DNA of 64,000 nucleotides, from positions 1 through 64,000 of the forward strand of contig JAMYHX010000089.1 of assembly GCA_025529335.1 (NCBI GenBank), written 5' to 3'. Shown here piece after piece: positions 22,201 to 34,244 of the stretch. The stretch's first letter is position 1. Each line of letters opens with the position of its first letter. Source of the DNA: Rhizopus sp. PT2906 (taxonomy: Eukaryota > Mucoromycota > Mucoromycetes > Mucorales > Rhizopodaceae). A program made the position numbers and the translations under genes. The notes below the pieces were generated by a model. It had not been told where the DNA came from. It worked only from the letters and a program-made list of their open reading frames with translations, and made no database searches.

Positions 22201-23854
22201 CCTTCAGTTCCGACTTCGAGGGAAACACGTGTCACCTCTGTAGCAAATATTGATAACTTTATTTTTGGCTGTTAGTATCATTTTATCGTGTGAATTCGTG
22301 AGCTATACATACTTGATCAACCATCGTATTGATTGTATTTTTCAAATCCAACATTTCACCCTTGACTTCAACAGTAACCTTTTTAGTCAAATCGCCTCGA
22401 GCTACTGATTTTGAAACCTGAGCAATATCTCTGACCTGATTTGTCAGGTTAGCTGCCATTGTGTTTACATTATCCGTTAATTCTTTCCAAATGCCATCTG
22501 CTCCTTGCACCTTTGCTTGAGCGCCTAATTTTCCTTCAGTGCCGACTTCATGAGCAACTCTGGAAACCTCGGATGCGAACATGTTTAATTGATTGACTAT
22601 AAGATAGCATGATTACATGATGATCTCACCATTAAATAAAAGTCTTACCCATTGTGTTGAATGTATTCTTCAGTAGTAATGTTTCACCCTTGACGGGAAC
22701 TGTCATTGCTTTACTAAGGTCACCCTTCGCAATAGCTGTTGATACATCAGCAATATCTCTCACTTGTTCCAAATGGTTCCTAGTCATCTTGTTCAAATTA
22801 ACCACAAAATCAAGCCAAAGTCCCTTCATTTCCTTTCCACAACGAGCCTGTACACCGAGTTTGCCCTTGACGGCAGTTTCATGTGCGACATAATTCACTT
22901 CATCAGCCACGGTTTGTAAGCGATCAACCATGGCATTAAATGCATGCTTGAGGGTATTGATAGGGGCATTAGATTCAAAATCGACCGAGGTGTTGCAGCG
23001 TTCATGTTTACAAGTAATGCGTCGACCAAAGTCGCCATTGAATACGCGAGAAGCGACTTCGACGGCTTGGATGACACAATCGGGACAAACGATGTTATCT
23101 GAACTTGTTTCGACTGTAGCGGCGGGGAAAGCCAAGATAGGAGGAGACATGGTGGATCCGAAATAGACAGGGTAAAAGTTTGCAGCTGAAGAAATGTTGA
23201 AGGGAGGAGTGGATACAGAACTGTTACTGTTGCTGTTGTTTGAGGTGACTAAGCCAGCAGAATCAACAATGTTTGAAGCTAGAAGATTAGAATACATGAA
23301 TGATGAACAAGAGTGTTATGATGATGATTACCGAAATAGCCTTCTGGTATATTAGATGAGCTCGCTGCTGTCGTAGTAACTGAAGTTGTCGTAGTTGTAG
23401 GTTCATGGTGATAAGAAGATTCCAATTTGTCGAGTAATGATGAATCATGAATTGAGGTCAGTTCGTCTTCAGGAGTCGCACCTTCCTCTTTAACTTGACT
23501 CGTGATGATAGACTTTTCCTCGTGATCATGGGAAGTAAATAATTGATGTTGCTGCTGAATCATGATACGACACCTTAAATTTTCAGTCTCTAAATGTAAT
23601 TGACGCTGAGCTATTTTTTTTAAATTTAAATCAAGTTGTTTAAGTAACTCAGCATCTTTCTCGTTTAATTCCTTGTAAATTGAATTGGATTCTATTGAAT
23701 TGGACAAACACTGGTCTATATTTCCTTGTTCTACATTTTGTACTAAGCTGTGGATGTATGATAGTAAGCTCATCTTGTCTTCTTTTTTAGATTCTTTAGG
23801 CTTTTTGTTATGATTATTTTCTTCCTCTTCTTCTTCAGCAAAAGAACGTTTCAT
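16283..23854 (-). CDS. group III hybrid histidine kinase with 18 HAMP units (Nik1/Os-1 type)
   Basis: Cytosolic osmo-/stress-sensing hybrid kinase upstream of the HOG MAP kinase pathway; this class is the target of phenylpyrrole and dicarboximide fungicides. Exons 23854-23332, 23278-22649, 22596-22313, 22256-21990, 21931-18639, 18587-17391, 17346-16452 and 16399-16283 join in frame to about 2,401 residues. Order: a charged, coiled-coil-like N-terminus; 18 HAMP-type units (GDLSKK/MVDQL signature, mostly 92 aa each); HisKA with MSHEIRTPMNGIIG (about residue 1895); HATPase_c with N-box GDPLRLRQVITNLIGNAVKF, DTGIG and GGTGLGLS; and a receiver with AEDND, phospho-acceptor LMDVQMP and the KPL lysine at the end. 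Canonical group III kinases have about 5-7 HAMP units, so this protein is roughly twice the normal length. Exon 5 alone encodes 12 units. No transmembrane segment is seen. Confidence 0.93.
18640..21931 (-). repeat. tandem 276-bp HAMP-coding repeats (12 units in one exon)
   Basis: Uninterrupted array of 92-codon units within the histidine kinase. Unit sequence is highly conserved at nucleotide level. For example, 19391-19583 and 20771-20963 are nearly identical and exactly 1,380 bp (5 x 276) apart, which indicates duplication of multi-unit blocks. Confidence 0.92.
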
Positions 23855-26417
23855 TACCGCTCTTTATATTTAAATTGAAAAAGATTAGTATTTTAAAAAA
23901 ATATAAAATCAAGGAAAGGGGAAAGAAAATAATAATAATCAAATGGTATTAAAATATATACAAATTATATATAAATGAGAAAAAAAAAAAAAAAAAAAGA
24001 AAGAGAAAGAAAAAGAAGGGGTAAAAATAGCAGGTTTTCTTTCTTTTTTTTTTTTTATTTCTTGCAGAAAACGTCACTTTTTTGTGTATTACTGAACTTG
24101 AATGATTTTTTACGCATTAAAGAAAAAGAAAAAAAAAATTTTGTTTGTGTTGCCTTGATCTAAGGGTTCATGTGTCCTTTTCCTTTGCATTTATTTCTAA
24201 GCAAACAAATGATACATTCTTTTAGTTTATCTTTGAACGAAATAAAGAGAAAAGAAGGGTCATTTCTTTTTACTTTTTCCTTGGTGTTACCTTTGTTAAA
24301 ACCCTGACATTAAACAGATACATAGAAAGAATATATATACAGAGTTGTCCTTTTGTTTACTTTGTTAAGAAATAATAAATGTGCAGATAATATGGACTAA
24401 AACATAATAATATTCTCTCTTTTTTTTTAGATCAAAAATAATAATGAGTCGTACGAGCTGAAACACCCGAGTGGAAATATAACTCGGTCCGTTGCATTCA
24501 AGAGTCCCTCTCATTTTCCCTTTTTTACAATGTTGAATCATGACTTTATCTCCTCTAATGAACATAACATATTCTCCTGTTTAAGATTATAGATGAACTT
24601 GCTATTCTTTTTGGTTAATAAGAAATTATTTGAGGGCAAGTTTTTAGGAAAAAGCCATCGATTGTACGACAAACAGTTTTATGCACCAAAAACATGCTAG
24701 GGGTAATGGTATAAGCATAATGGATAAAGGACAAGTGCATTTTAGCTTCATCTTGAAAAAAAAAGGGGGGACTGTCAGTAAAGTTAACAAGAATAAAGTA
24801 ATAGGACCATTTGAAAAGTACAATTGCAGTTACAGAAATACCAGCTTTTATTTGATCTCACAGAATGGCTCAGGTGAACACATCTAATTACCCTTAAACA
24901 TCATTAAATTATGCAACTTAGTGCATTGCATTAGCGTGATATGAGAGCAATGTTAAGGTGACAGAGTAGTCATGTCTTTTTTTCTTTTGGACATCATGCA
25001 AATGTAGTCAATCATGAATAGGCTCCCTGTTGATCATTTACCAACATCATTACGAATAAATCTTAATGTCCACATGGTGTTTCCAAATCAAGTGACTCAC
25101 TTTAGAAAGTTTGATAAATATCAAACATGCAGCACTTTTATATACCATCTCTTTTTGACTTTGGCCCCTATGATAGCTGCCTACTTGTACTAAAAGTATT
25201 TACTTGATGATACATACTGCTCCAAAACACGTGCATTGCCCTATTCTTCGGAACACCCTTGACCATTCTTTCCCGTAACAATCGAATGTATTCTAAAAAC
25301 TTGACAGTCTTTTACCTGTGGTAATACATTGCAGACATAAACATTCCAAAAAGGTTTGCGCTTTTTTTTTTTTTTTTTGAGTTTCTTGGCATAGCACCTG
25401 TACTTTTTGATAAGTTGTATTTATGATATGCCTGAAAAGTATGCATTTAATTGCCCTCTTGTCTAACAGAAGTTGTCTAGTTGGATGTTTACTCCTAAAC
25501 TTTGATCATTGACAGGTTTCTGGTGGCAATAAGAGATTTTGCCGTCATTACAAGGATGTTTACGTGAGCAACCGACTCTTAGTATTCTTCTTCATTTCTC
25601 TTAGTCACTGTCTCAGTCATCAATCTAGCTAAATTCAAAGTTCTTTTTATGTGGTTTGATAATCCTGTATTTGTCAAAAAAGTATCTACTACATACACCA
25701 TTGTTGGATGAAAACGATATAGAAGCATCATAGTTGAACTGATTGTAAATATTGTTCTTCAAAGTCATTACTGTCAAGAATATTTATCGGCTGGGGATTC
25801 CATGGCTCCAAATTCTGTATCATGTGTCATCATTATACAGTACGGCGAATATGTGACGCAAACTGGTAGTATTTTTTTTTTCTTTGGTATATACTTTATG
25901 ACTTGTAGTCAAATCAATAGCCATGTAACTTCATTACTTCTTTTATGCTATTGAATGTAAAGAGGGTGTTTGATAAAATGACCATGTATGAGTTGTAAAT
26001 ATAAACTTGCAAGTTGTTGTTCATCAAAAAGTTTCCAGAATGAAAGGTGATCACAATCTACCTAATAGCTTTTGAGTAACAATAGAATACGGAAACGGCG
26101 AACAAGTATTGAAATAATCAAAAAGAGACTTAAATTAAGACAAGTAAAGATGTGTAAATGAAAAAGAGAGAGAAAAAAGAACAAGAATTGATTTTAGAAG
26201 ATGCATTTATAGTCGTCAACTTAAAACTCCATTTATCCATGGTATCATTCATTCGAGACAACTTGATTTGGAAAGACGGTACGATAATTTAATCACCGAG
26301 CACCTCAAATCCTATAGTCTTGAGCTCGGGCCTTATTCCGATATTTAATTTACTGCTATTTTACGTTTATTTTATTTATTTTTTTCCTTGTTTCTTTTTT
26401 CCTTTATAAACTTGATT
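23855..26417. other. long intergenic region, promoter of homeobox gene at its end
   Basis: 2.56 kb without a supported gene, between two genes pointing away from each other. It contains A/T and GA tracts (23980-24020, 24042-24057, 25362-25378). A 45-codon frame near 26158 is unconvincing. The size suggests extended regulatory DNA for the homeodomain gene or the kinase, but no motif was identified. Confidence 0.45.
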
Positions 26418-27160
26418 ATGACTACAGCTGCTACTGCTGCTACTACTACTCCCACTGTTAGTCATGGTATTACTACCCATGTTGCTACTGCTATGACAGC
26501 TAATACAAGTACTTTCAAAATTCAGCAACATGATAGGATAAATAACGATGGTATGTTTATAAATTTATTTAGTATATATTAATATGAAGGAACTGATCCA
26601 TTACGAATTTAGTTATTCAAATAAAGCCAAAAAGAAAGCGAATTTCACCACAGCAATTCCATTTGCTGTCAGAATCATTCAAACAAACAGATACCCCAAA
26701 TTATGATTTACGGGAAAAATTAGCAAAACAGTTAGACATGACAAATCGTGAAGTTCAGGCAAGTTTTTTTTTAAAGTGTTCATATGATTTAGTGGTGTAA
26801 CCTTCTCTTTAGGTATGGTTTCAAAACCGTCGTGCTAAGGTCAATCGACTTAGGTTACAGCAACAGCAACAACAACAACAACAACAACAACAAAAAGAAC
26901 AAGAACATAATGATCAAGAACAAGAAGAACCGATAAGCAATAAGAAACCAAGGTTTTATTACTGGAATAATAACAAATCATCAACTTCTTCTTCTGTATC
27001 TTCTTCTCCTCCTCTAACTCCTCATGATATTGTTATCAATCCAAACTTGACTCCAATTGATATACTCGCTACAGCCGCTGCTTATGTTCAGCAGTGGGAT
27101 GAAGAAAATGAAAGACAACGAAAAGAGCAAGAAAAGAAACGATGGAGACCGTGGCTTTAA
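26418..27160 (+). CDS. homeodomain transcription factor
   Basis: Exons 26418-26550, 26613-26758 and 26813-27160 give 208 residues. An N-terminal Thr/Ala-rich stretch is followed by a complete homeodomain: KRKRISPQQFHLLSESF for the N-terminal arm and helix 1, NYDLREKLAKQL for helix 2, and the recognition helix NREVQVWFQNRRAKVNRLR. A polyglutamine run (CAA repeats, 26871-26892) and a Ser/Pro-rich C-terminus follow, ending RWRPWL. The start is the ATG at 26418; the frame upstream lacks another ATG. The second intron has a GC donor (GCAAGT) and interrupts the recognition helix between Q and V. It is probably a developmental or stress regulator in the nucleus. The DNA target is not inferable beyond the usual TAAT core. 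Confidence 0.9.
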
Positions 27161-27615
27161 AAAAAAAATTCCCTTTTTCTCATTTTGTACAGTTCCCAAA
27201 AATTAATGTCGCAGGTATAGGAAAAATTAAAAATCAATGTCCACTGTGGGTGTAAAGATATGCAAGCTCATGATGATTCGATGCAAGATTCATGTATATT
27301 TTTTGTCAGTTGCATCAAATCCATGAAGAAATATAGTTACATGAAACAAATAGATGTTTAATAAATACTACATGAAATCTAAATACATTATTATGACATA
27401 AAGACAAAATGACAATTCATACTTTAAGTGTTAAAATACCATTACAAAATAGACAATGATGGCTCATTAAAGGATGATATTAAGCAAGAGTATTCTTCCT
27501 TAATAAGAAGGTGATATTATTAAAGATACTTGACATCTTGCTTCTGAGAGTTACTTTTAACAAAAAAGAAAAAAATGCAAAGTACAACACGACTTTTTAT
27601 TTACAAAGTTATTGT
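27161..27615. other. convergent intergenic spacer
   Basis: 455 bp between the stop codons of the homeobox and ADH genes, with no ORF of note. Confidence 0.5.
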
Positions 27616-28714
27616 CTAGTTTTCTAATACAAATCTAAATCTAGGTAATCCAGCTCTGAAATCTTCAATGGCCTTGTTGACTTCTGACATTGGGTATTTC
27701 TTGTACCAAGCCTTGAGATTCTTTTCAGAGATCAATTGAAGCATATCATCCAGATCTTTGGTACCTCCAACTAAAGAGCCAACAACAACAATTTGCTTCA
27801 TGAGTTGAGGGAAGATGGGGACAGGTGGGTATTGAAAGTCAGGAGCGCTAACGTTAATAAAGATGCCATCAGGAAGCAAGAGGTTAAAGTAGGTTTCCCA
27901 CTTGAAATCTTTTCCTACACCAGTACAAATGATATGCGTCAACTTGTCTGCATATTTTGCCATTTCTTCTTCATTGCTTGTGACCACATAATCATCGCAT
28001 CCGAGTTTAATGGCATCATCACGCTTTCTATTGCTGGATGATAGAGCAATCACAGTGGCACCTAATGCTTTACCAAACATGACTGCAAAGTGACCAAGAC
28101 CACCAATACCCAAAACACCCAAGGTTGAACCAGGACCGACCTTCCATCGTCTGAGAGGAGCATAGGTTGTTACACCTCCACACAAGAAGCTAGCAGCATT
28201 CTCGTTGGAAACATTATCAGGGATCTTGCAAACAAGCATTTCATCACCACGCCACTTGTCAGCATAACCACCCACTGTTTTTTCACCCGTTGGCCAATAA
28301 GAGTCATAGGTAAGAATTCGTTTCGAACAAGTGTTTTCAGCTCTTTGGTTGCAACGGTGACATTGTCCGCATGCACCACACAAAGCACCCATACCAGCAC
28401 GATCACCAACCTTGACTCTTGTCACATTCTTTCCTACTCTGGTGACAACACCAGTAATTTCATGACCAACAACAACTGGATAGTCAGTGTGCCCCCAGTT
28501 AGAGTCTGTCAATAACAGGGTCAGTCATTGATCTTTAGAGTGCGTTATTTATATACATACCTATAGTGTGAACATCGCTACCACAGATACCACAGTGAGT
28601 GATATCCATCTCGACAGAATTATCATCCCAAGCCTTCATTGGGAATTGCATTTGTTCAAGTGGTTTACCCTTGCCAGCACAAGCCCAACCAGTAATTGTA
28701 TCGTTATTAGACAT
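27616..28714 (-). CDS. zinc-dependent alcohol dehydrogenase, CAD/Adh6 type
   Basis: Medium-chain dehydrogenase/reductase. Exons 28714-28561 and 28505-27616 give 347 residues, the standard length. Catalytic zinc ligands lie in HCGICGSDVH and GHEITG. The structural zinc site is the four-cysteine block LCGACGQCHRCNQ...C. The Rossmann motif is GIGGLGHFA, followed by ALSSSNRKRDDA, whose Ser and basic residues after the second strand favour NADP(H). The closest families are cinnamyl-alcohol-dehydrogenase-like enzymes reducing a wide range of aldehydes. The start is set by a single small first exon opening MSNNDTITGWACAGKGK, a typical CAD N-terminus. Confidence 0.93.
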
Positions 28715-30372
28715 ATTTTAGAAAAAAGGAAAGGTTTACAATTAGTAAAATCATCAATCATCTTTGTCCTATTTATTAAGATGATCCTGTCAGTGGTTTA
28801 CGTATGTGTTTCCTTCAAAGTAAACTGCACACGTATGCATTTTTTCTTTTACTATCCATATTAGGTAATGAACGACGTAAGCGGACGATTTGCAATCCCA
28901 TTTCTTGGAAACCAATTGGCTTTGTGTAATGTTGCTCCGATCATCTCTTTCTCTTTTATTACTAATACTGAAAGCTTGACATATTATTTCATTTGTAAGC
29001 TATTAGCGGTTTGTTGGCTGCTTTCAAAAAGAAATATATTTCAGAGTAATTTGCTGTTTGATGTTACGCTTTTATTTCGCAATCAAGTATGATATAATTG
29101 ATTTGAAAGCATACCAAACATATCTTATGTTCATTACAAGCAAACTGAAGGGGAACATCTTGAAGAAGAACACAATAAACTCTATGGGGGGTAGTTCAAA
29201 GAAATCAATCAAAACAGTAAACAGGATAGTGCTGTGCTTTATAGATAAACTTGAAAGGAATTAAGCAGAAACTGACTCTGAAACCTGTTTTAGCCAAAAC
29301 AAAGACAAGAACGACAAAACACGCCAATGATCCTGACCCAAGATAATTTTCGAGTACCTCCCTTCGAAAATAAAAGAATTCAGGCGACTCGTAAGAACGA
29401 CTGTGAATGGGTTTGAAGCCAAATCTGCAGCTGAAAGTTCTTTGAACCTGCAAAAGTATCTTTTTTTTTAGAAAAAGGTGTAGGGTTAATAGAGCTTCGA
29501 AATGCGTGTACCATTTACTATTACAATTTTTGGTAGCGGCGTTGCTGACATAGCAGACTCAAACTGGCCAAGGCATTCAAGATGAGAGGCACTAAGGCAT
29601 GGTTTGTAGATAACTTATACCACACGAGGTCTGTTCAGCATCCTGTTGTTGAGGGCACTAAGAGTAAGCGTCGATTTCATTTTTGAACCTCCTAAGAAAG
29701 TAGATGGAAGACAACACTGCTTCATCTTCGTTTTCGAGCGTCCTTCGTGATGACAGTGATGACAACGATATCAGGTTAATTTTACACTTGTTGATATGAC
29801 AATATCAGACCTATAGATGTAGCAAATATATGCCCAAAGCATCATATTGTTAGGCAAATGATTCGAATAAGTGTCGTAATAGATCTATTAACCATGATGT
29901 ATGTACTACCGCAGAGACCTAAAGAAAGAGTTGCCTGAGATAACCTCAGTTGATTCAAGAGCAGGGGAAAGCCGTTTTTTCCTGTCAATAGGGTATAATC
30001 CAAAATACAATGAAAAAGAGGAATCTATTTATACTTTTTAAGTGCTATAAATCAAGGTACAATTAGATTCCTTCTGCTACAGTTATGATTAAAGCTGCAG
30101 TGCCTAGCTTACTACAAAGCTTCAGATGATTGTTAGCTTACTCTAATTGGTTCTTTTACTTCATTCTTCATCTTAGGGACTACGTATTGAAATAGTGCTT
30201 TATATTTTCTATAAATTACACACAGACTCTACTCTAGGATGAATTGTCTGTACCTTTTGTTTGTGCGTTTTACAGATAATTTAAATGTCCGTCAAACCCC
30301 CCTATCAAAATTTTGAATACACAAAAGTCAGATTTTTCTATCCCCTTCTTCCTTGTTCTTTTTTTTTTTGAC
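28715..30372. other. intergenic region with one possible small-gene start
   Basis: 1.66 kb upstream of both flanking genes. At 29704 an ATG opens a Ser/Asp-rich frame (MEDNTASSSFSSVLRDDSDD) followed by a possible GT donor; downstream frames do not join to anything recognisable. No other supported feature. Confidence 0.35.
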
Positions 30373-32806
30373 ATGTTTCTTTTACGTACGAAGGCACCTT
30401 TACTTAAAGCAGCCCGTACAAGCATTCAACGGTTGCACCCTGTTGTTCGTCAAACCGCTGTGCAAGGATCAAGTTATGTGACTGGAAAGTTTATCTTGAC
30501 ACATGCCCCCTATACCACTGCCGCCACCACACAAGACGATAACGAGGTTTGTATGTTTTTTGTTTTTGGATATCAGTGATTTTAATTGTTAATATCTATA
30601 TAGCACAAGGCAACCAAGAACGAGGAAGTAGTGACTGGCGAGGCACAGGTTCATGAATTCAAGACAGAGACAAAGCGATTATTGGATATTGTCGCCAATT
30701 CGCTTTATTCAGAGAAAGAAATCTTTGTTCGGTAAGAAGAGCAAAACTAAAGCAATACTTGCGTCATATGACTTACTTGCTATATGCGTGCATATATAGT
30801 GAGCTTATTTCTAATGCAGCCGATGCTCTGGAAAAGTTAAGACAGACACAGTCCGTTCAACCTGATATCGACACTGGAAAACCATTGGAGATCCGAATTG
30901 AATTGGATAGAGAAAAGAATCAGTTTGTCATTCAAGATTTCGGTATTGGTATGACCTTGGATGAATTGAATGCAAATTTGGGTACAATTGCCAGTTCTGG
31001 TTCAAAGAAGTTTATGGAAAAGATGGAACAGTCTGAAAAGAACACTTCTATTATCGGGCAGTTTGGTGTTGGTTTCTATTCTACCGTAAGCATCAAAGTA
31101 GGCATTGTAGAGTAAAAGACTAATCTATGTGACTATAGTTCATGGTAGGCAAGAGGATCCGTGTTTACACCAAATCTGCTTTGCCTGACTCAAAGGGTTA
31201 CTGTTGGGAAACCGATGGCCAAGGTTCTTATTCAGTTGCCGAAGCAGACAATGTTGCTGTTGGTACAAAGATTGTTATTGATCTTCGCGACGATTCAAAA
31301 TACTATTCATCACAGTTGGAGGTGGATTCTATCATCAAGAAATACTCCAAGTAAGTTTTTACTCGTCTTGTTTATGCTCATTCTCTCCCTTAACACACGA
31401 TTAGCTTTGTTGGATTCCCCATCTATTTGAACGGAAAGGAAGTGAACACGATTGAGGCCATCTGGACCAAAGACCGTAACAGTGTCACGGCCGAGCAACA
31501 TAAGCAGTTTTATCGTTTCATCGCCAACGCCTGGGATGACCCTCAGTACACATTGCACTTCAAGACCGATTCTCCACTGTCGATCTCTTCTGTTCTATAC
31601 ATTCCAGAAAAGCATATGGAGCTCTTGGGCGAGCAAGTTGAGCCAGGTGTCTCTCTTTACTCTCGTAAAGTCCTTATCCAAGCCAAATCTGCTGGTTTGC
31701 TTCCCAAGTATCTTCGTTTCCTTAAAGGTGTTGTGGACTCTGAGGATATTCCACTCAACGTATCTCGTGAGTTATTACAAGACAACATCTTATCTCGCTT
31801 ACGTATGGTCATGACTTCACGCATTCTTAAATGGCTCGATACCGAAGCCAAGAAGGACCCCAAGAAATACGATGAGTTCTTTTTGGATTACGGACAGTTC
31901 ATTAAGGAAGGCGCTTGTACTGACGCCATGCATAAGAGAGAGATTGCGAAATTACTTCGATTTGAAAGTTCAACTTCAAAGCCTGGAGACACAATGATCA
32001 GCTTGGAAGAATACACGAAGCGCGCAAAGGAGGGTCAGAAACGTATCTATTATTTGCTGACGCCTAAACGTAAATACGCGGAAGAAAGCCCATATACAGA
32101 AGTGTTTAAAAAGAACGGCGTTGAATTACTTTACTTGTATGATACTGTCGATGAGTTTGTCGTAAACCATTTGAAGGAATTCCAGGGCTACGATCTCATC
32201 TCCGCTGACTCCCCTGAAGCAGCCTCTGATCCACTTTTACAACAACATAAAGAGGATAAAGATAAGAGTTTGTCTGATGATGACGCAAAGGCTCTTGCAA
32301 AATGGATTGAACAAACTCTTGGAGATGAGGTTGTCAAGGGTGTCAATGTATCTCGAAGATTGAACACTTTCCCTGCTATCGGTAAGAATATATATGCCTT
32401 TCTAGATTGGCTCGATGCTCATATTTTGTTATAGTACTTGAACATGAAAGCCCAGCTATGAGAAAGATGATGCAAATGATGCAAGGTTCTGCCAAGATGG
32501 AAGAACTTCCTCCAACGCCTACTTTATTAGAAATTAATCCTGATCATCCTGTCATGAAGGGTATCTTTGGCATGCGTCAAACAAACCCAGAATTGGCTAA
32601 ATTAGTAACTGAACAGGTTTGTATTAATCATTAATAATAATGAATGAGAATGATAATAACAATAATCATCTTAGATCTATGACAATGCCTTATGTGCTGC
32701 TGGTGTCCTGGATGACCCAAGATCAATGATTACAAGATTAAACAAATTATTAGAAATTACAGTCAATACATCTGTCATAGAACAAGACAAGAAAGTAAAA
32801 GCATAA
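30373..32806 (+). CDS. mitochondrial Hsp90 chaperone TRAP1/HSP75
   Basis: ATP-dependent matrix chaperone. Exons 30373-30546, 30604-30731, 30800-31085, 31139-31350, 31405-32381, 32435-32616 and 32675-32806 give 696 residues. The N-terminus is Arg/Ser-rich without acids (MFLLRTKAPLLKAARTSIQR), a mitochondrial presequence. The GHKL ATPase shows ELISNAADALEKLR, DFGIGM, GTIASSGSKKF and IGQFGVGFYS. The middle domain includes LYIPEKH, GVVDSEDIPLNVSRE and the C-terminal dimerisation region. There is no long charged linker and no MEEVD tail, which separates TRAP1 from cytosolic Hsp90. It is followed by two further mitochondrial genes on the same strand. Confidence 0.95.
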
Positions 32807-32983
32807 AGATTGCATTTGTATAGAAAAATAAAGTCATTATCTTGTTTTATTACTTGGTTTTCATGGAAAGCGATCGAAAACTACAGAACATATAAAAATA
32901 TCATCCGAAAATCAAAGCCAGAACAACAATTGAAATTGAGCCAGCCAGGGTTATGCAAACTTGACTTTTTCTTTTTTTTAATA

Positions 32984-33975
32984 ATGCTTTCTCGTGTCAT
33001 TTCTCGTCCCCTTGTCAACGCCGTAAGAGCTAATGCTCGTCCTCGCGTTGTTGCTCCTTTTACAAGAACTTTTACTGGTTCTAGCACTGGATTCCAATTG
33101 AACAACAACAACAACAACAACAACGTTCAACGCAACCAACCACAACAATCAAAGCAATTAAGACAAAAGGCCACCGTCCAAAGTAAGACAAACAAAAAGA
33201 CATACACATAGTTTCATTTTTTGACTACTTCATTCAGAACGTGCTCCTTTCTGGGAGGCTAATGCTCTTGTCGATGGTGAATTCAAGAAGCTTTCTTCTT
33301 CCGAGTATAAGGGAAAGTTCCTTATCATGCTCTTTTATCCTGCTGATTTCACTTTTGTTTGCCCAACTGAAATCTTGGCCTTTAGTGATCGTATTGAGGA
33401 ATTCCGCAAGCTTGGTGCCGAAGTTGTTGGTATCAGTGTCGAGTAAGTGTAACTGCAGTTGATGACACAACAATGATAACTAAATGTTTTTATTAGCAAT
33501 GTCCACTCTCACTTGGGTAAGAAGAACAAAATGGGGATAAACAACTATTAGGAGGGATGCGCTAACATATTCAATAGCTTGGACAAATGTACCCAGAAAG
33601 CAAGGTGGTTTAGGTTCAGTCAACATCCCTCTTGTTTCTGATATTAACAAGGAAATTGCCAGAGATTATAACGGTAAGCAGCAGACATATCCTTAAAAAA
33701 AAGAGGATTTCTAATCTATTGATATAGTCTTGATTCCAAAGGAAGGAATTGCCCTTCGTGGTTTGTTTGTCATTGATCCCAAGGGTGTCCTTCGTGTTGC
33801 CCACATCCATGACTTGCCTATTGGCCGTTCTGTTGACGAAACATTAAGAGTTGTTGAAGCCATCAAGTTCACTGATGAGCATGGTGAAGTTTGCCCTGCC
33901 AACTGGAAGAAGGGTGAAAAGACAATCAAACCTGATCCCAAGGGTTCCTTAGAATACTTTAATTCTGCCAACTAA
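32984..33975 (+). CDS. mitochondrial 2-Cys peroxiredoxin (Prx3-like)
   Basis: Thiol peroxidase reducing hydrogen peroxide. Exons 32984-33182, 33238-33442, 33497-33516 (20 nt), 33578-33673 and 33728-33975 give 255 residues. Residues 1-30 form an Arg-rich presequence (MLSRVISRPLVNAVRANARP). A poly-Asn run encoded by AAC repeats lies around residues 39-46. Peroxidatic cysteine C108 is in FTFVCPTE and resolving cysteine C229 in EVCPANW. Both GGLG (in KQGGLGSVNIP) and the C-terminal YF (LEYFNSAN) are present, the features associated with hyperoxidation-sensitive eukaryotic 2-Cys enzymes. Confidence 0.94.
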
Positions 33976-34244
33976 AATAAAACCCATTGTTACGCAAATT
34001 TAAAAGAGGGACCCCCCTTTTTAAAATCAAGTGTATCTTTTTTTTTTTGTCAAGAGAATGCCGTTGCTTGTGGCCCGATTTGCAGTTCGGCCATGTACAC
34101 ACGCGGTAATAAGAACTATTTTCCCCCTTGTTGATCATATAAGCAGAGCACCAGTCCAACAAAGATTACGTTGTGTTCATTAGGCTAAATTTGGTTATCG
34201 ATCGTTATCTTCAAAGGCATCAATCAGTTCAGTCATTGCAAAAC

